64,000 bases of DNA. It comes from Flavobacteriales bacterium (GTDB lineage: Bacteria; Bacteroidota; Bacteroidia; Flavobacteriales_F; PHOS-HE28). The stretch spans positions 310,001 through 374,000 of the forward strand of contig JADKJM010000005.1 in NCBI GenBank assembly GCA_016721005.1, read 5' to 3'. The notes below the pieces were generated by a model. That model was not told where the DNA came from and made no database searches. It saw nothing but the letters and a program-made list of their open reading frames with translations. Each line of letters begins with the position of its first letter. Positions within the stretch are counted from its first letter, which is position 1. The translations under genes were made by a program, and so were the position numbers. Shown here one piece after another: positions 17,304 to 26,409 of this stretch.

Positions 17304-18008
17304 ATGCGCATCGGCTTGATCCTTCTTGGCCTGTTCTTCGGCCTGCTGGTCGATGTGCGGGCACAAGAGGAAGCACCTCACCCACCGGAGGAGGTGGTGG
17401 TCATACGCTCGTTCGATCAGCAGCGCATCGATGCGTACAAGGCCGATCCGGATCTGAAGTATGACCGCGACCTGAGCCACCAACCCAACTGGTGGGAACG
17501 TTTCAAGGAGTGGCTGTTGAATTGGATCAAAGGGATCCTCGGTACCCGTGCGAGCAACTTCGTGGTGAACAATCTGCTCTACATCGGCGCGTTCGTGATG
17601 ATCGTGATCGCCATCCTCGTCCTTCGGCGCCACGGACTGCGCAATGCATTCCATGGTGATCCGCGATCCCTCAGTACCGTGACCGCTGCTGAAGAGGACA
17701 TCCGCGGTATGGACCTACCAGCGATGTTGAAGGAAGCCGAGCGCACCGGTGATCTGCGCCGCGCCATCCGCTTGCACTATCTGATCGTATTGCGCCGCTT
17801 GGTGGATGAACATGTGCTGCGCTGGAGTCCCGAACACACGGACCGCGATTACATGGCGCAGATCACCGACCCCGCGTTGCGATCGCGCTTCGCGCACATG
17901 GCCTTGGTGTTCCAGTGGGTGTGGTACGGCCATGCCGAAGTGGACAGTGAACGCTACGAGCAGATCCGCAGGCCCTTCATTGAATTCGAGATCGCACACA
18001 TCCGATGA
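17304..18008 (+). CDS. DUF4129 domain protein
   Basis: A 234-residue protein with a signal peptide (MRIGLILLGLFFGLLVDVRAQ), a periplasmic stretch with WWERFKEWLLNWIKGIL, one transmembrane segment (LLYIGAFVMIVIAILVL) and a C-terminal cytosolic DUF4129 domain (RTGDLRRAIRLHYLIVLRRLVD). DUF4129 is a regular neighbour of MoxR/DUF58 genes. It overlaps the next gene by 4 bp (ATGA). Confidence 0.82.
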   Translation: MRIGLILLGLFFGLLVDVRAQEEAPHPPEEVVVIRSFDQQRIDAYKADPDLKYDRDLSHQPNWWERFKEWLLNWIKGILGTRASNFVVNNLLYIGAFVMIVIAILVLRRHGLRNAFHGDPRSLSTVTAAEEDIRGMDLPAMLKEAERTGDLRRAIRLHYLIVLRRLVDEHVLRWSPEHTDRDYMAQITDPALRSRFAHMALVFQWVWYGHAEVDSERYEQIRRPFIEFEIAHIR

Positions 18009-19195
18009 GCCGCTTCGAGAAACGCGTGCTGCTGGTGCTGGGCCTGTTGATCCTCGGCTTCGCGTCCCTCGAGGCCGTGGCACCGAAACCCACGGACTGG
18101 ACGCCTTCCTACTCGAAGTACCACAGCAAACCCTTCGGCGGCAAACTGCTCTACGAGCGCCTTGCCGATCTCTTCCCGAACGTGCGCAATACGCACGACC
18201 CGATCGCGGTCCCGGCACAGGAGCGGTTGTTGAATGAGGACATCAGTAGTTCGCCGCTGAATCACATTTTCATCAATAGCAACTTCGGTCCGGACAAGGT
18301 GAACACGGAGTCTTTGCTGGAAATGGTGGAGTACGGCGATCGCGCATTGATCGCTGCTGAGCGGATCCATGGCACCCTAGCGGATACGCTGCACCTGGAC
18401 ATGGATCGCGCGTACTGGATGGAGGAGGCCACGTCGGACATCCGCTTCATCGGCGACCAGCGGATCGCGCAAGGTGTATTCCGCTACGCGCGCCATTTCC
18501 CCGGTGCCTACTTCACGCGCTACGACACAAGTCGCACGCGCGTGTTGGCTGTGGATGGCGCTTCGCGGCCAGTACTCCTGGAGATGACCTGGGGTGAAGG
18601 CCGCATCGTGCTGTGCAGCGCGCCACGCGCGTTGAGCAACTACAACCTGCTGAAGAACAACAACGCCACGTTCGCCGCAGGTGTGCTCAGCGTGCTGCCA
18701 TCGGATCCGGTGCTCTGGGATGAATACTACAAGGTGGGGCGCATGGAGAACACCTCAATCGTCCGTTTCCTGTTGAAGGAACCCGCCTTGCGCTGGGCGT
18801 GGTTCATCGCACTGGCCTTGATCGCGCTCTTCATGATCGTGTACAGCCGCAGGCAGCAACGTGCCATCCCGATCGTGACGCCTCTGCGCAATGCCACGCG
18901 CGAACTGGCGAACACCATCGGACGCTTGTACTGGCACCAGAGCGATCACGCAGGACTGGCGCGGATGCTCATCACGCACTTCAAGGAGGAGATCCGCGCG
19001 CGGACCTACCTGCGCACCTTCGCGTATGATGCCGCCACCATCGACCACCTCGCGACCAAGACCGGACGCGAACGCACGGAGATCGCTTCGCGCCTTGCTG
19101 CATTCGAACGACGCGAACAAGCGCAGAAGATCACCGAGGCCGACCTGCTCGTATTGAACACCGAACTACACGAATTCCGCCAACTCATCCATTGA
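18005..19195 (+). CDS. DUF4350 domain protein
   Basis: A 396-residue protein with an N-terminal membrane anchor (VLLVLGLLILGFASLEAVAP), a periplasmic DUF4350 (GATase-like) domain including FGGKLLYERLADLFPNVR, and a second transmembrane segment at WFIALALIALFMIVYSRRQ followed by a cytosolic helical tail. The family lacks an assigned activity and is found with DUF4129, MoxR and DUF58. ATGA coupling to the previous gene; the next ATG begins 3 nt after the stop. Confidence 0.8.
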   Translation: MSRFEKRVLLVLGLLILGFASLEAVAPKPTDWTPSYSKYHSKPFGGKLLYERLADLFPNVRNTHDPIAVPAQERLLNEDISSSPLNHIFINSNFGPDKVNTESLLEMVEYGDRALIAAERIHGTLADTLHLDMDRAYWMEEATSDIRFIGDQRIAQGVFRYARHFPGAYFTRYDTSRTRVLAVDGASRPVLLEMTWGEGRIVLCSAPRALSNYNLLKNNNATFAAGVLSVLPSDPVLWDEYYKVGRMENTSIVRFLLKEPALRWAWFIALALIALFMIVYSRRQQRAIPIVTPLRNATRELANTIGRLYWHQSDHAGLARMLITHFKEEIRARTYLRTFAYDAATIDHLATKTGRERTEIASRLAAFERREQAQKITEADLLVLNTELHEFRQLIH

Positions 19196-19197
19196 CC

Positions 19198-20217
19198 ATG
19201 TCCGAGGAACACCTCCCCTACCAGCCCGCTCCAACAGGACCGCCCGACCCGGCCTTTCATACCGCCGTGCCGCTCACCGAACTGCAACTGGCCGTGGAGC
19301 GCATGCGCGCCGAAGTGGGCAAAGTGATCGTGGGCCAGGAACACCTTGTGGATCTTCTGCTCATCGCGCTGCTCAGTGATGGACACGTGCTGATCGAAGG
19401 CGCTCCGGGCTTGGCGAAAACGCTCATGGCGAAGTTGCTCGCACGTTGCGTGCATACGGGGTTCTCCCGCGTGCAGTTCACGCCGGACCTCATGCCCAGC
19501 GACCTCATCGGCACGAGCGTCTTCGACCCGCGCACCACGGCTTTTGAATTCCGGCCCGGTCCCATCTTCAGCAACATCGTGCTGGTGGATGAGATCAACC
19601 GCGCACCGGCGAAGACACAGAGCGCGCTCTTCGAAGCGATGGAGGAACGGCAGGTCACCGTGGATGGAAGGACCTATCCGCTCGCGCCGCCGTTCATGAT
19701 CGTGGCCACGCAGAACCCGATCGAACAGGAAGGCACATACCGTTTGCCCGAAGCGCAACTCGATCGTTTCTTCTTCAAACTGAATGTGGATTACCCGAAG
19801 CTCGAGGAGGAAGTGGCGATCCTGCAACGCGCCAGCGGAGGCATGGCGCAGTTGAGCGCCACGGCGATCACACCGGTCCTCACCGTGGAGGAGTTGATGC
19901 GCACGCGTGAGCTTGTCCGCCAAGTGCGTTGTGAAGACAAACTGATGCACTACATCGCAAGCATCGTCGGGCGCACGCGTCATGATGGATCATTGATGTT
20001 GGGCGCATCTCCACGCGCATCACTCGCTATCCTGATCGGCGCACGCGCACAAGCCGCGATCCTCGGTCGCGATTTCGTGACACCGGAGGATGTGCAGACG
20101 ATCGCACCGCATGTGTTGCGCCATCGCGTGCAACTCACACCCGAGCGTGAGATGGAAGGACTGGATCCCGACCAGGTGATCCAACTGCTGGTGAAACAGA
20201 TCGAGGTGCCGCGCTAG
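19198..20217 (+). CDS. MoxR-family AAA+ ATPase
   Basis: A 339-residue AAA+ chaperone-like ATPase. Walker A is GAPGLAKT, Walker B is IVLVDEINRAP, sensor 1 lies in ATQNPIEQEGTY, and PEAQLDRFFFKL follows. MoxR proteins remodel or activate partner complexes, often with vWA-like DUF58 proteins; the DUF58 gene begins immediately after the stop codon (0 bp gap). I start at 19198; an in-frame TTG 6 nt earlier overlaps the previous stop. Confidence 0.93.
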   Translation: MSEEHLPYQPAPTGPPDPAFHTAVPLTELQLAVERMRAEVGKVIVGQEHLVDLLLIALLSDGHVLIEGAPGLAKTLMAKLLARCVHTGFSRVQFTPDLMPSDLIGTSVFDPRTTAFEFRPGPIFSNIVLVDEINRAPAKTQSALFEAMEERQVTVDGRTYPLAPPFMIVATQNPIEQEGTYRLPEAQLDRFFFKLNVDYPKLEEEVAILQRASGGMAQLSATAITPVLTVEELMRTRELVRQVRCEDKLMHYIASIVGRTRHDGSLMLGASPRASLAILIGARAQAAILGRDFVTPEDVQTIAPHVLRHRVQLTPEREMEGLDPDQVIQLLVKQIEVPR

Positions 20218-21552
20218 ATGTTCCGTTCGCTCCGCACGCTCTTCCTCACACGGCGCACCTTCCTCATTGGATGGTCACTCGCGGTGTTGTTCGTGCTGGG
20301 TTGGGTGTGGCCGTGGCTCTTCGTCTGGACGAAGTTGGCCTTCCTCTTCTTCGTGTTGGCGGTATGCGCCGATCTCTTCCTGCTCTATGGTCGTCGTTCA
20401 GGAATGAAGGGAACCCGGCGCACATTGGAACGCTGGAGCAACGGCGACAACAATCCGGTCACCGTGCAATTGGAGAGCGGCTACGGCACACCAGTGACGG
20501 TGCGCGTGCTCGATGAACTTCCCGTCCAGTTCCAGAAACGCGATCTGGTCTTCGAAGCATGGATCCCATCGTGGGGAAGAAAGGACTTCGACTATGAAGT
20601 GCGCCCGGTGGCGCGAGGTGTCTATCGCTTTGGCGCGATCAACGCGTTGGTGAGCACGCCCATCGGATTGGTGGAGCGCCGCTTCCGACTGGATGCCGAC
20701 AAGGAAGTGGCGGTGTACCCGAGCTATTTGCAATTGCGCAAGTACGAGTTGCTGGCCATCAGCAACCGCTTGACATTGGCTGGTGTGAAACGGATCCGCC
20801 GCGTGGCGCACCAGAGCGAATTCGAGCGGATCAAGGAATACGTGCCCGGCGATGACCGGCGTACGGTGAACTGGAAGGCCACCGCACGACGCGGGCGCAT
20901 GATGGTGAACCAGTTCCAGGACGAGCGCGCGCAGCAGGTCTTCGCGCTGATCGACACGGGACGTGTGATGAAGATGCCCTTCGAAGGCTTGAGCCTGTTG
21001 GACTATTCGATCAACGCCGCGCTGGTGATCAGTAGCATCGCCATGCGCAAAGAGGACCGCGCCGGACTCATCACCTTCAGCGACAAGGTGCATGATGTGG
21101 TGGGCGCTAGCCGACAACGCGGACACATGCAGAAGATCCTGCATGCGTTGTACGCGCAAGGCACGGATCATCGTGAGACGGATCTCGAACGCCTCTTCGT
21201 CACCGTGCGGCACGAGGTCCACCAGCGCAGCCTGTTGTTGGTCTTCTCCAACTACGAGAGCGTGCAGGCCATGCATCGCCAACTTCCCTATTTGCAGCGT
21301 CTCGCACGCCAGCACTTGGTGGTGCCCATCTTCTTCCTCAACACCGAATTGGAAGCGGACCTGAAGACCTTGCCGCTCACCACGGAGGATGTGTACGTGC
21401 ACGCGATCACGGAGAAGATGGTACACGAGAAACGGCTCATCGCCCGGGAACTGGAACGCCATGGCTTGCCTGCGATCCTCTGTCGGCCGCAGGATCTTAC
21501 CGTCAGCGTGATCAATCGCTACCTCGAGATCAAGGCGCGCGGGATCCTGTGA
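20218..21552 (+). CDS. DUF58 domain protein
   Basis: A 444-residue protein. Two N-terminal transmembrane helices (FLIGWSLAVLFVLGWVWPWLFV and LAFLFFVLAVCADLFLLYG) are followed by a DUF58 vWA-like region with EFERIKEYVPGDDRRTVNWKATARRG, the family signature, and LIDTGRVM, the place of a MIDAS-like loop. It is the usual partner of MoxR and closes the six-gene operon starting at 15472. A membrane-linked assembly or envelope-stress role is inferred from genomic context in other bacteria. Confidence 0.9.
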   Translation: MFRSLRTLFLTRRTFLIGWSLAVLFVLGWVWPWLFVWTKLAFLFFVLAVCADLFLLYGRRSGMKGTRRTLERWSNGDNNPVTVQLESGYGTPVTVRVLDELPVQFQKRDLVFEAWIPSWGRKDFDYEVRPVARGVYRFGAINALVSTPIGLVERRFRLDADKEVAVYPSYLQLRKYELLAISNRLTLAGVKRIRRVAHQSEFERIKEYVPGDDRRTVNWKATARRGRMMVNQFQDERAQQVFALIDTGRVMKMPFEGLSLLDYSINAALVISSIAMRKEDRAGLITFSDKVHDVVGASRQRGHMQKILHALYAQGTDHRETDLERLFVTVRHEVHQRSLLLVFSNYESVQAMHRQLPYLQRLARQHLVVPIFFLNTELEADLKTLPLTTEDVYVHAITEKMVHEKRLIARELERHGLPAILCRPQDLTVSVINRYLEIKARGIL

Positions 21553-21608
21553 TCGCCAATGATCCGCGCGATCATCAAAGGATCGGGCTGCGAGGATAAC
21601 TTTCGGCA

Positions 21609-22112
21609 ATGCGAACGCTCTATCTCTGTCGGCATGCCAAGAGCAGCTGGGCCGATCCCGGCCAGGATGACTTCGATCGGCCGTTGAACGAACGTGGTGA
21701 ACGCGATGCACCGATCATGGCGCAACGCACCAAACAATACGGTGCTCCCGTGGACCTGATCGTGACGAGCCATGCGAACAGGGCGTTGAGCACCGCGCGC
21801 GCCTTCGCATCGGAACTGGGGTTGTCCGGTGATGCGCTCAAACAGGACGTGCGCTTGTACCACGCTTCGCCGCAGACCATCGCCAAGGTCGTGAGCGAAT
21901 TACCGGACAGCGCCCGACGCGTCATGCTCTTCGGGCACAACCCCGGCTTCTCCGAGGCCGTGGACTACTTCTGCGGCGATGGCGTGGGCGACATGCCCAC
22001 ATGCGGGATCGTCCGCATAGACATGGTGGCGAACGAATGGAAGGAGACCGGTCGTGATCTGGGCACGCTCGTGTGGTTCGACTACCCTAAGCGATCCGAG
22101 GACAACGGTTGA
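21609..22112 (+). CDS. SixA-like histidine phosphatase
   Basis: A 167-residue protein of the histidine-phosphatase superfamily. The catalytic RHAKSSW motif is at residues 8-14, the second His is in MLFGHNPGF, and TSHANRALSTA supplies the phosphate-binding Arg. Size and motif (RHAKS rather than RHG) fit the SixA branch, which dephosphorylates phosphohistidine proteins. A TAACTTTC box at 21597-21604 ends 4 nt before the ATG. The 3' end overlaps the convergent CoA-binding gene by 31 bp. Confidence 0.87.
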   Translation: MRTLYLCRHAKSSWADPGQDDFDRPLNERGERDAPIMAQRTKQYGAPVDLIVTSHANRALSTARAFASELGLSGDALKQDVRLYHASPQTIAKVVSELPDSARRVMLFGHNPGFSEAVDYFCGDGVGDMPTCGIVRIDMVANEWKETGRDLGTLVWFDYPKRSEDNG

Positions 22113-22483
22113 TCGGCATTCCGGTATCCACCGGTCGCGATCATCACCAACGTGCATGCATGGATCACTTCAATGCCCGCCTTCACCAGATGATCCGCGA
22201 ACGCGGCATTCTCCGCACCCGGATTGAAGATCACACGCCGTGGACGCCATTGGATCACCGCATCCTTCCACACGTGTTGGTTCGCTGCGGATAGATAGAT
22301 CGTTACCGTATCCACACGCACATCGGCTGGAAGTTCCGTGTGGATCGGCAGGTCCCCGATCATCCCCTTCCTGCCTCCAATAGCCACCACCTGTTCACCT
22401 GCACTGAGCAGCCGTAAGCAAGCCTTGTGCGCATACCGCCACGACTTCGCACTGGCACCAAGAACCACCGTGATCGGACCCAT
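22082..22483 (-). CDS. CoA-binding domain protein
   Basis: A 133-residue Rossmann-like protein of the YccU/CoA_binding family: TVVLGASAKSWRYAHKACLRLL is the nucleotide-binding loop, with IGGRKGMIGDLPIHTEL and VIFNPGAENAAF as later conserved elements. The usual signature is GAS..P.R; here the loop reads GASAKSWRYA. Ligand and role are unknown. It starts 30 bp after olsF ends and probably shares its transcript. I prefer the ATG at 22483 over one at 22513. Confidence 0.8.
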   Translation of the reverse strand: MGPITVVLGASAKSWRYAHKACLRLLSAGEQVVAIGGRKGMIGDLPIHTELPADVRVDTVTIYLSAANQHVWKDAVIQWRPRRVIFNPGAENAAFADHLVKAGIEVIHACTLVMIATGGYRNADQPLSSDRLG

Positions 22484-22512
22484 TGTGTGCGTGCTTATCC
22501 AGCGGTCCTGCA

Positions 22513-24264
22513 CTAGACCGTGCTCATTCCTTTCTGTAGATCCTCCACGGTCCTGGCCGGCACCTTGTCCAGGTCAAGGACCATCAGGCCGTCCAAGGCA
22601 TCATTGAAACGCGGGTCGCGATTGAAGCCGACGATCTTCGCGTTGAGCAGAAGGTACTTCTTCAAGAGCACAGGCATGGCTCGTTCGTTCGGGTCCACTT
22701 CGGCGATCAGGCGATCCATCTTCTTCAGGTCCGCCATGCTGGCTTGCACCAACGCCTCGCTATCCGCCTTATCCACCTTCACCCGGAAACGGTGGCGTGG
22801 ATGCACGTTCGCCGCCATCGCTTCGTCGTAATGGTTCTGTTTCACGAACTCCATGATCAACGTGCGGGAGAACCGGCTGTACGTTCCGCTGATGGAGACC
22901 GGACCGATCAGGTAATGTTGTTGCGGATTCGCCATGATGCGCAACAACAAGCCGCGCCAAAGCATGAACAGCGGAAGCCGATGGCGTTGGTAATCGGGGC
23001 AGATGAACGAGCGGCCCAATTCAAAGCTCTTGCGCAACACCCGCTCCATGGGGCGACCCATGCGGAAGAGCGTGCTTGTGTAGAAGCCTCGTTTGCCGTA
23101 CCGGTCCATGATGCGCTGTCCGTCGCCGATGCGATACGCCCCGGCCAACCGTGACTTCTCCCGGTCCCAGAGGAAAAGGTGATCGTAGTAGAGGTCGAAC
23201 TCGTCCAGATCCAACGCCTTGTTGGTGCCTTCCCCAACCGCGCGGAAGGTGATCTCGCGCATGCGCCCGATCTCCCGCAGCATGTTCGGGATCCGGTGGC
23301 TGCTGGCGAAGTACAGATCGAACTCGCCCTGACTGTTCAACTTCAGGTCCTCGATCCCTTCGATCTCCTTTTGAAGCGTTGTATCCGGCACGGCCTCCAC
23401 CACTTCCTTGGGGCGACGCGGGAAGCGCAACGGACTGAAGAACTCCCGCTTCACCTGCAATCCGCTCCCCAACGCGTACGTGCGTGCGCGTAGGAAACGC
23501 GTGAGTTGTTCCACGGAAGTGAACGCTGCGATGTCCTTCTGCGGGATCGGTTTCCCGATCCGCATGCGTACCGTACGACCGCGCATGCGCAACATCTCAT
23601 TCGGCAAGGCCAGTGTGCGCAGGTTCGGATGGATCATGCCGAGCATCTGGAACACTACGCTGTTGGCGCCATCGAACCACACCGGCACCACAGGCACATC
23701 GGCGTGTTGGATCAATTTGATCGCCGGGGTCTTCCAGCGCGGGTCGGCCACCGCCTTCAGTTCCGTTCGCCAACTGCTCACTTCACCGGAAGGGAACACG
23801 GCCAACGCTTGTCCTTCCTTCACATGCGCAAGCGCCTGGCGCATGCCTTGGAAGCTGCTGCGCGATCCGAGTTGCTCGAACGGGTTCACCCCGATGAAGC
23901 GCTCGCGCAAAGGTTCCAACTGCTGTAGCAGGAAATTGGCCATCACCTTCAGGTCCGGGCGCACGCGACCCAACACATTCACCAAGGCAAGTCCATCGAT
24001 CGCGCCATACGGGTGGTTGGCCACGAAGACCAAGCCTCCTTCGCGCGGGATCTGCGCCAGATCCTCCTCCGAAACCTCCAGCTCCAATTCCAGGTTGCGG
24101 AACACGGCGGCCGTGAATTCCAGATCGTGCAGGTCCTGTATCTCGTTGTAGAAACGCTCCAGCCGCTTCAATCCGCTCATCTCGGTCAGCACCGCGATGC
24201 GCGGATCACCGGGCCGCATGTGACTGGCCTTCGCCAGCTCACCGGGTGGTACCAAGCGCTTCAT
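22513..24264 (-). CDS. olsF: OlsF-like bifunctional acyltransferase
   Basis: A 583-residue fusion. The N-terminal half is a PlsC-type lysophospholipid acyltransferase with NHPYGAIDG (H84 and D90), FIGVNPFEQLGSRSS and VFPSGEVSSW. The C-terminal half is a GNAT/OlsB-like N-acyltransferase (LYFASSHRIPNMLREIGRMR, GEGTNKALDLDEFDLYYDHL, GRSFICPDYQR, LIGPVSISGTYS). This order is that of OlsF, known in Flavobacterium johnsoniae and Serratia, which makes ornithine or other aminolipids from an amino acid by two acylations. The amino-acid substrate here cannot be told. A TACATTCG box lies 8 nt upstream. Confidence 0.83.
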   Translation of the reverse strand: MKRLVPPGELAKASHMRPGDPRIAVLTEMSGLKRLERFYNEIQDLHDLEFTAAVFRNLELELEVSEEDLAQIPREGGLVFVANHPYGAIDGLALVNVLGRVRPDLKVMANFLLQQLEPLRERFIGVNPFEQLGSRSSFQGMRQALAHVKEGQALAVFPSGEVSSWRTELKAVADPRWKTPAIKLIQHADVPVVPVWFDGANSVVFQMLGMIHPNLRTLALPNEMLRMRGRTVRMRIGKPIPQKDIAAFTSVEQLTRFLRARTYALGSGLQVKREFFSPLRFPRRPKEVVEAVPDTTLQKEIEGIEDLKLNSQGEFDLYFASSHRIPNMLREIGRMREITFRAVGEGTNKALDLDEFDLYYDHLFLWDREKSRLAGAYRIGDGQRIMDRYGKRGFYTSTLFRMGRPMERVLRKSFELGRSFICPDYQRHRLPLFMLWRGLLLRIMANPQQHYLIGPVSISGTYSRFSRTLIMEFVKQNHYDEAMAANVHPRHRFRVKVDKADSEALVQASMADLKKMDRLIAEVDPNERAMPVLLKKYLLLNAKIVGFNRDPRFNDALDGLMVLDLDKVPARTVEDLQKGMSTV

Positions 24265-24319
24265 CCTTCCGGCGAATGTACCGTTCCCACCGCATCACTG
24301 GCGGCCTGCGGGATCCAGG

Positions 24320-25258
24320 TCACAGGTCGAGTATTCCGATGATGCCTTCGTCCATGAGCTCGCCACCCGGGTACGGCCGGGTATAGTCCAAGTTGATCCA
24401 GTGCATGCCGTTCCGATCCGTATGGTGATGCAAAGGCGCGTTGCGTGCTTCCTTGACGAACAGTTCCTTGCGGATCAATTCCGTGGCGCGGGCAAGCCGC
24501 GCATCATCCCCCACCTTGAGCTCCGGATAGATGTGGCCATTGGTCCGTACGAGGCGCACCTCCCCGCCGATCGCCTTGATGCACGCTGCCATGAGCACCG
24601 CGTGGTCGTCGCAATCCCCGGCCATGAGTTCCTGGCTTTCCGCCGGTGAAGCGAAATACTCGCCCCCTTTGCGATCACTCACATAACGCCACCGGCCGTT
24701 GATCTCCTTGAAGACCGAGAAGCTCTGCACCAAAGTGTTGTCCTCCGGCTCCACCTTCACCTTGGTGAAATGGGCCGTGGCCATGCGAACCGCCGCCTTG
24801 CGCACTTCAGGCCCGGCCTGCTCCACCAATCGGCGGAGATGGAAGGCGTCGTGAAAAGGAGCAAATCGGCCAGCGGCCATCGGCAGGTCATTGCTGGTCT
24901 CACGCAGCATACCCATCACACCCGCGTATCCACCCACAAGATCCCCGAAACCGAACGTGCCGCTGATCGTGGTGACCGTGAGCGACAGCAGCGCCGCCAC
25001 AAGCACACCGAACACCACGCGCTGGAACCGTTGGACCAAAGTGATGAAGGCGATGAGGAGGACCAGGAAGAGGACGAATTGCGTCATGATCGGATCCCAT
25101 TGTGAGATGGGACCCACTTCCAGCAAGAGCGGGCGAACGAGCAGGAAGGTGGGCAGCGTAGGGACCAACGCGACCACATAGATCATGATCGCATGTGCAA
25201 GGACCGTGGCCCGGCCATCCGCCTGCCCATTCACCTCGAGTTGTGTGTGCGTTCTCAT
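24320..25258 (-). CDS. transglutaminase-like membrane protein
   Basis: About 312 residues. Two or three N-terminal transmembrane segments (AIMIYVVALVPTLPTFLLV, FVLFLVLLIAFITLVQRF, VVFGVLVAALLSLTVTTI) precede a transglutaminase-like domain with the catalytic Cys in LMAGDCDDHAVLMAA and the His in MHWINLDYT. Bacterial relatives are cysteine proteases or isopeptidases rather than crosslinkers. The start at 25258 (MRTHTQLEVNG) is chosen over upstream codons lacking coding character. Confidence 0.72.
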   Translation of the reverse strand: MRTHTQLEVNGQADGRATVLAHAIMIYVVALVPTLPTFLLVRPLLLEVGPISQWDPIMTQFVLFLVLLIAFITLVQRFQRVVFGVLVAALLSLTVTTISGTFGFGDLVGGYAGVMGMLRETSNDLPMAAGRFAPFHDAFHLRRLVEQAGPEVRKAAVRMATAHFTKVKVEPEDNTLVQSFSVFKEINGRWRYVSDRKGGEYFASPAESQELMAGDCDDHAVLMAACIKAIGGEVRLVRTNGHIYPELKVGDDARLARATELIRKELFVKEARNAPLHHHTDRNGMHWINLDYTRPYPGGELMDEGIIGILDL

Positions 25259-25471
25259 CGTCCTTGGAGCTTGATCCATGTGTGCCACCGGATCCGCACC
25301 ATGACCACAGCGATGATCGTGCCGGAAAGCGTGCATCGTTAACGAAGTTTAACGGGGTGCCTGACGCCCTGTTTCCCGCGCCCATCAACGCTTTCCAGCC
25401 ACTCATCCCCCCCGTTGGAAACCTTGTGAACAGAAGGGGTCCGGGCAGTTTGGTGTTCCGCGATCCGCGGA

Positions 25472-25479
25472 TAGATTTG
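25472..25479 (+). promoter_or_regulatory. -7 box TAGATTTG of the M23 peptidase
   Basis: Perfect TAnnTTTG ending 6 nt before the ATG at 25486, predicting a leaderless mRNA. Confidence 0.65.
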
Positions 25480-25485
25480 CCCACC

Positions 25486-26409
25486 ATGCAATTCAGCGCT
25501 CGCCCCTGCACGTTCCTGGCCGCACTGGCCATGGTGCTTGCAACCCAAGCGCAAGTGGATACCAGCGGCTACGGTGGCCCGGATGGTTCGGACATCTATG
25601 ACGAGTTGGCCCCGGAGGTGGAGGAGGATGCAGCGGTCGAGATCGGGCGCGCGGCCCGGGCGATCGGTTTGCTGTACGATGTGAATGACTCGTTGGAAGT
25701 GATCCCCGGGTATGACATGTACTGCCACTGGAACACGGACCAGATCTTCCTGCGTGAACGTACCTCACGGTTCCAACATGATACCCTCTGCCTTCGTCTC
25801 AGTGAAAGCGATGACGATCATGCCATGCCCTGTAGCGGCCACGTCACCTCCCCGTTCGGGTCCAGGAAGGGTCGCATGCACTATGGCCTGGACCTGAAAC
25901 TCTACACCGGCGATCCGGTGGTTGCGGCCTTCCCGGGCATGGTGCGGATATCCAAGTACAACAAGAGTTTCGGGAATGTGGTGGTGATCCGTCACAGCAA
26001 TGGGTTGGAGACGCTCTACGCGCACTTGAGCAAACGCAAGGTGCAACCGGGTGACCTGATCGAGGCCGGGGATACGCTGGGCCTCGGGGGCAATACCGGG
26101 CATAGCTTCGGAAGCCACCTGCACTTCGAAGTGCGTTTCCTGGACCAGCCTATCGATCCCTCCTTGTTGTTCGATGTGGAGAATGGATCGCTGCGTGCGA
26201 AAACCTTCGAGATCAACAAGGGAACCTTCGAGAGCTTGGCCCTTGCGAAGGCAGCTGCCAGCGCGCGCAAGTACTATGCGGTCCGAACAGGGGATACGCT
26301 CTCCGCCATTGCACGGCGACACGGCACATCCGTGAACACCTTGTGCAAACTCAATGCGATCCGTCAGACCAGCGTCCTGCGCGTCGGTCAACGCCTTCGC
26401 TACAATTGA
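25486..26409 (+). CDS. M23 peptidoglycan endopeptidase with C-terminal LysM
   Basis: A 307-residue exported protein: signal peptide to LATQAQ; M23 LytM domain with zinc ligands in MHYGLDLKLYTGDPV (H and D) and SFGSHLHFEV (HxH); C-terminal LysM domain (YYAVRTGDTLSAIARRHGTSV) for glycan binding. It is predicted to cut peptidoglycan peptide bridges during growth or division. The start at 25486 is supported by the -7 box 6 nt upstream and the signal peptide. The end overlaps the convergent membrane gene by 10 bp. Confidence 0.92.
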   Translation: MQFSARPCTFLAALAMVLATQAQVDTSGYGGPDGSDIYDELAPEVEEDAAVEIGRAARAIGLLYDVNDSLEVIPGYDMYCHWNTDQIFLRERTSRFQHDTLCLRLSESDDDHAMPCSGHVTSPFGSRKGRMHYGLDLKLYTGDPVVAAFPGMVRISKYNKSFGNVVVIRHSNGLETLYAHLSKRKVQPGDLIEAGDTLGLGGNTGHSFGSHLHFEVRFLDQPIDPSLLFDVENGSLRAKTFEINKGTFESLALAKAAASARKYYAVRTGDTLSAIARRHGTSVNTLCKLNAIRQTSVLRVGQRLRYN

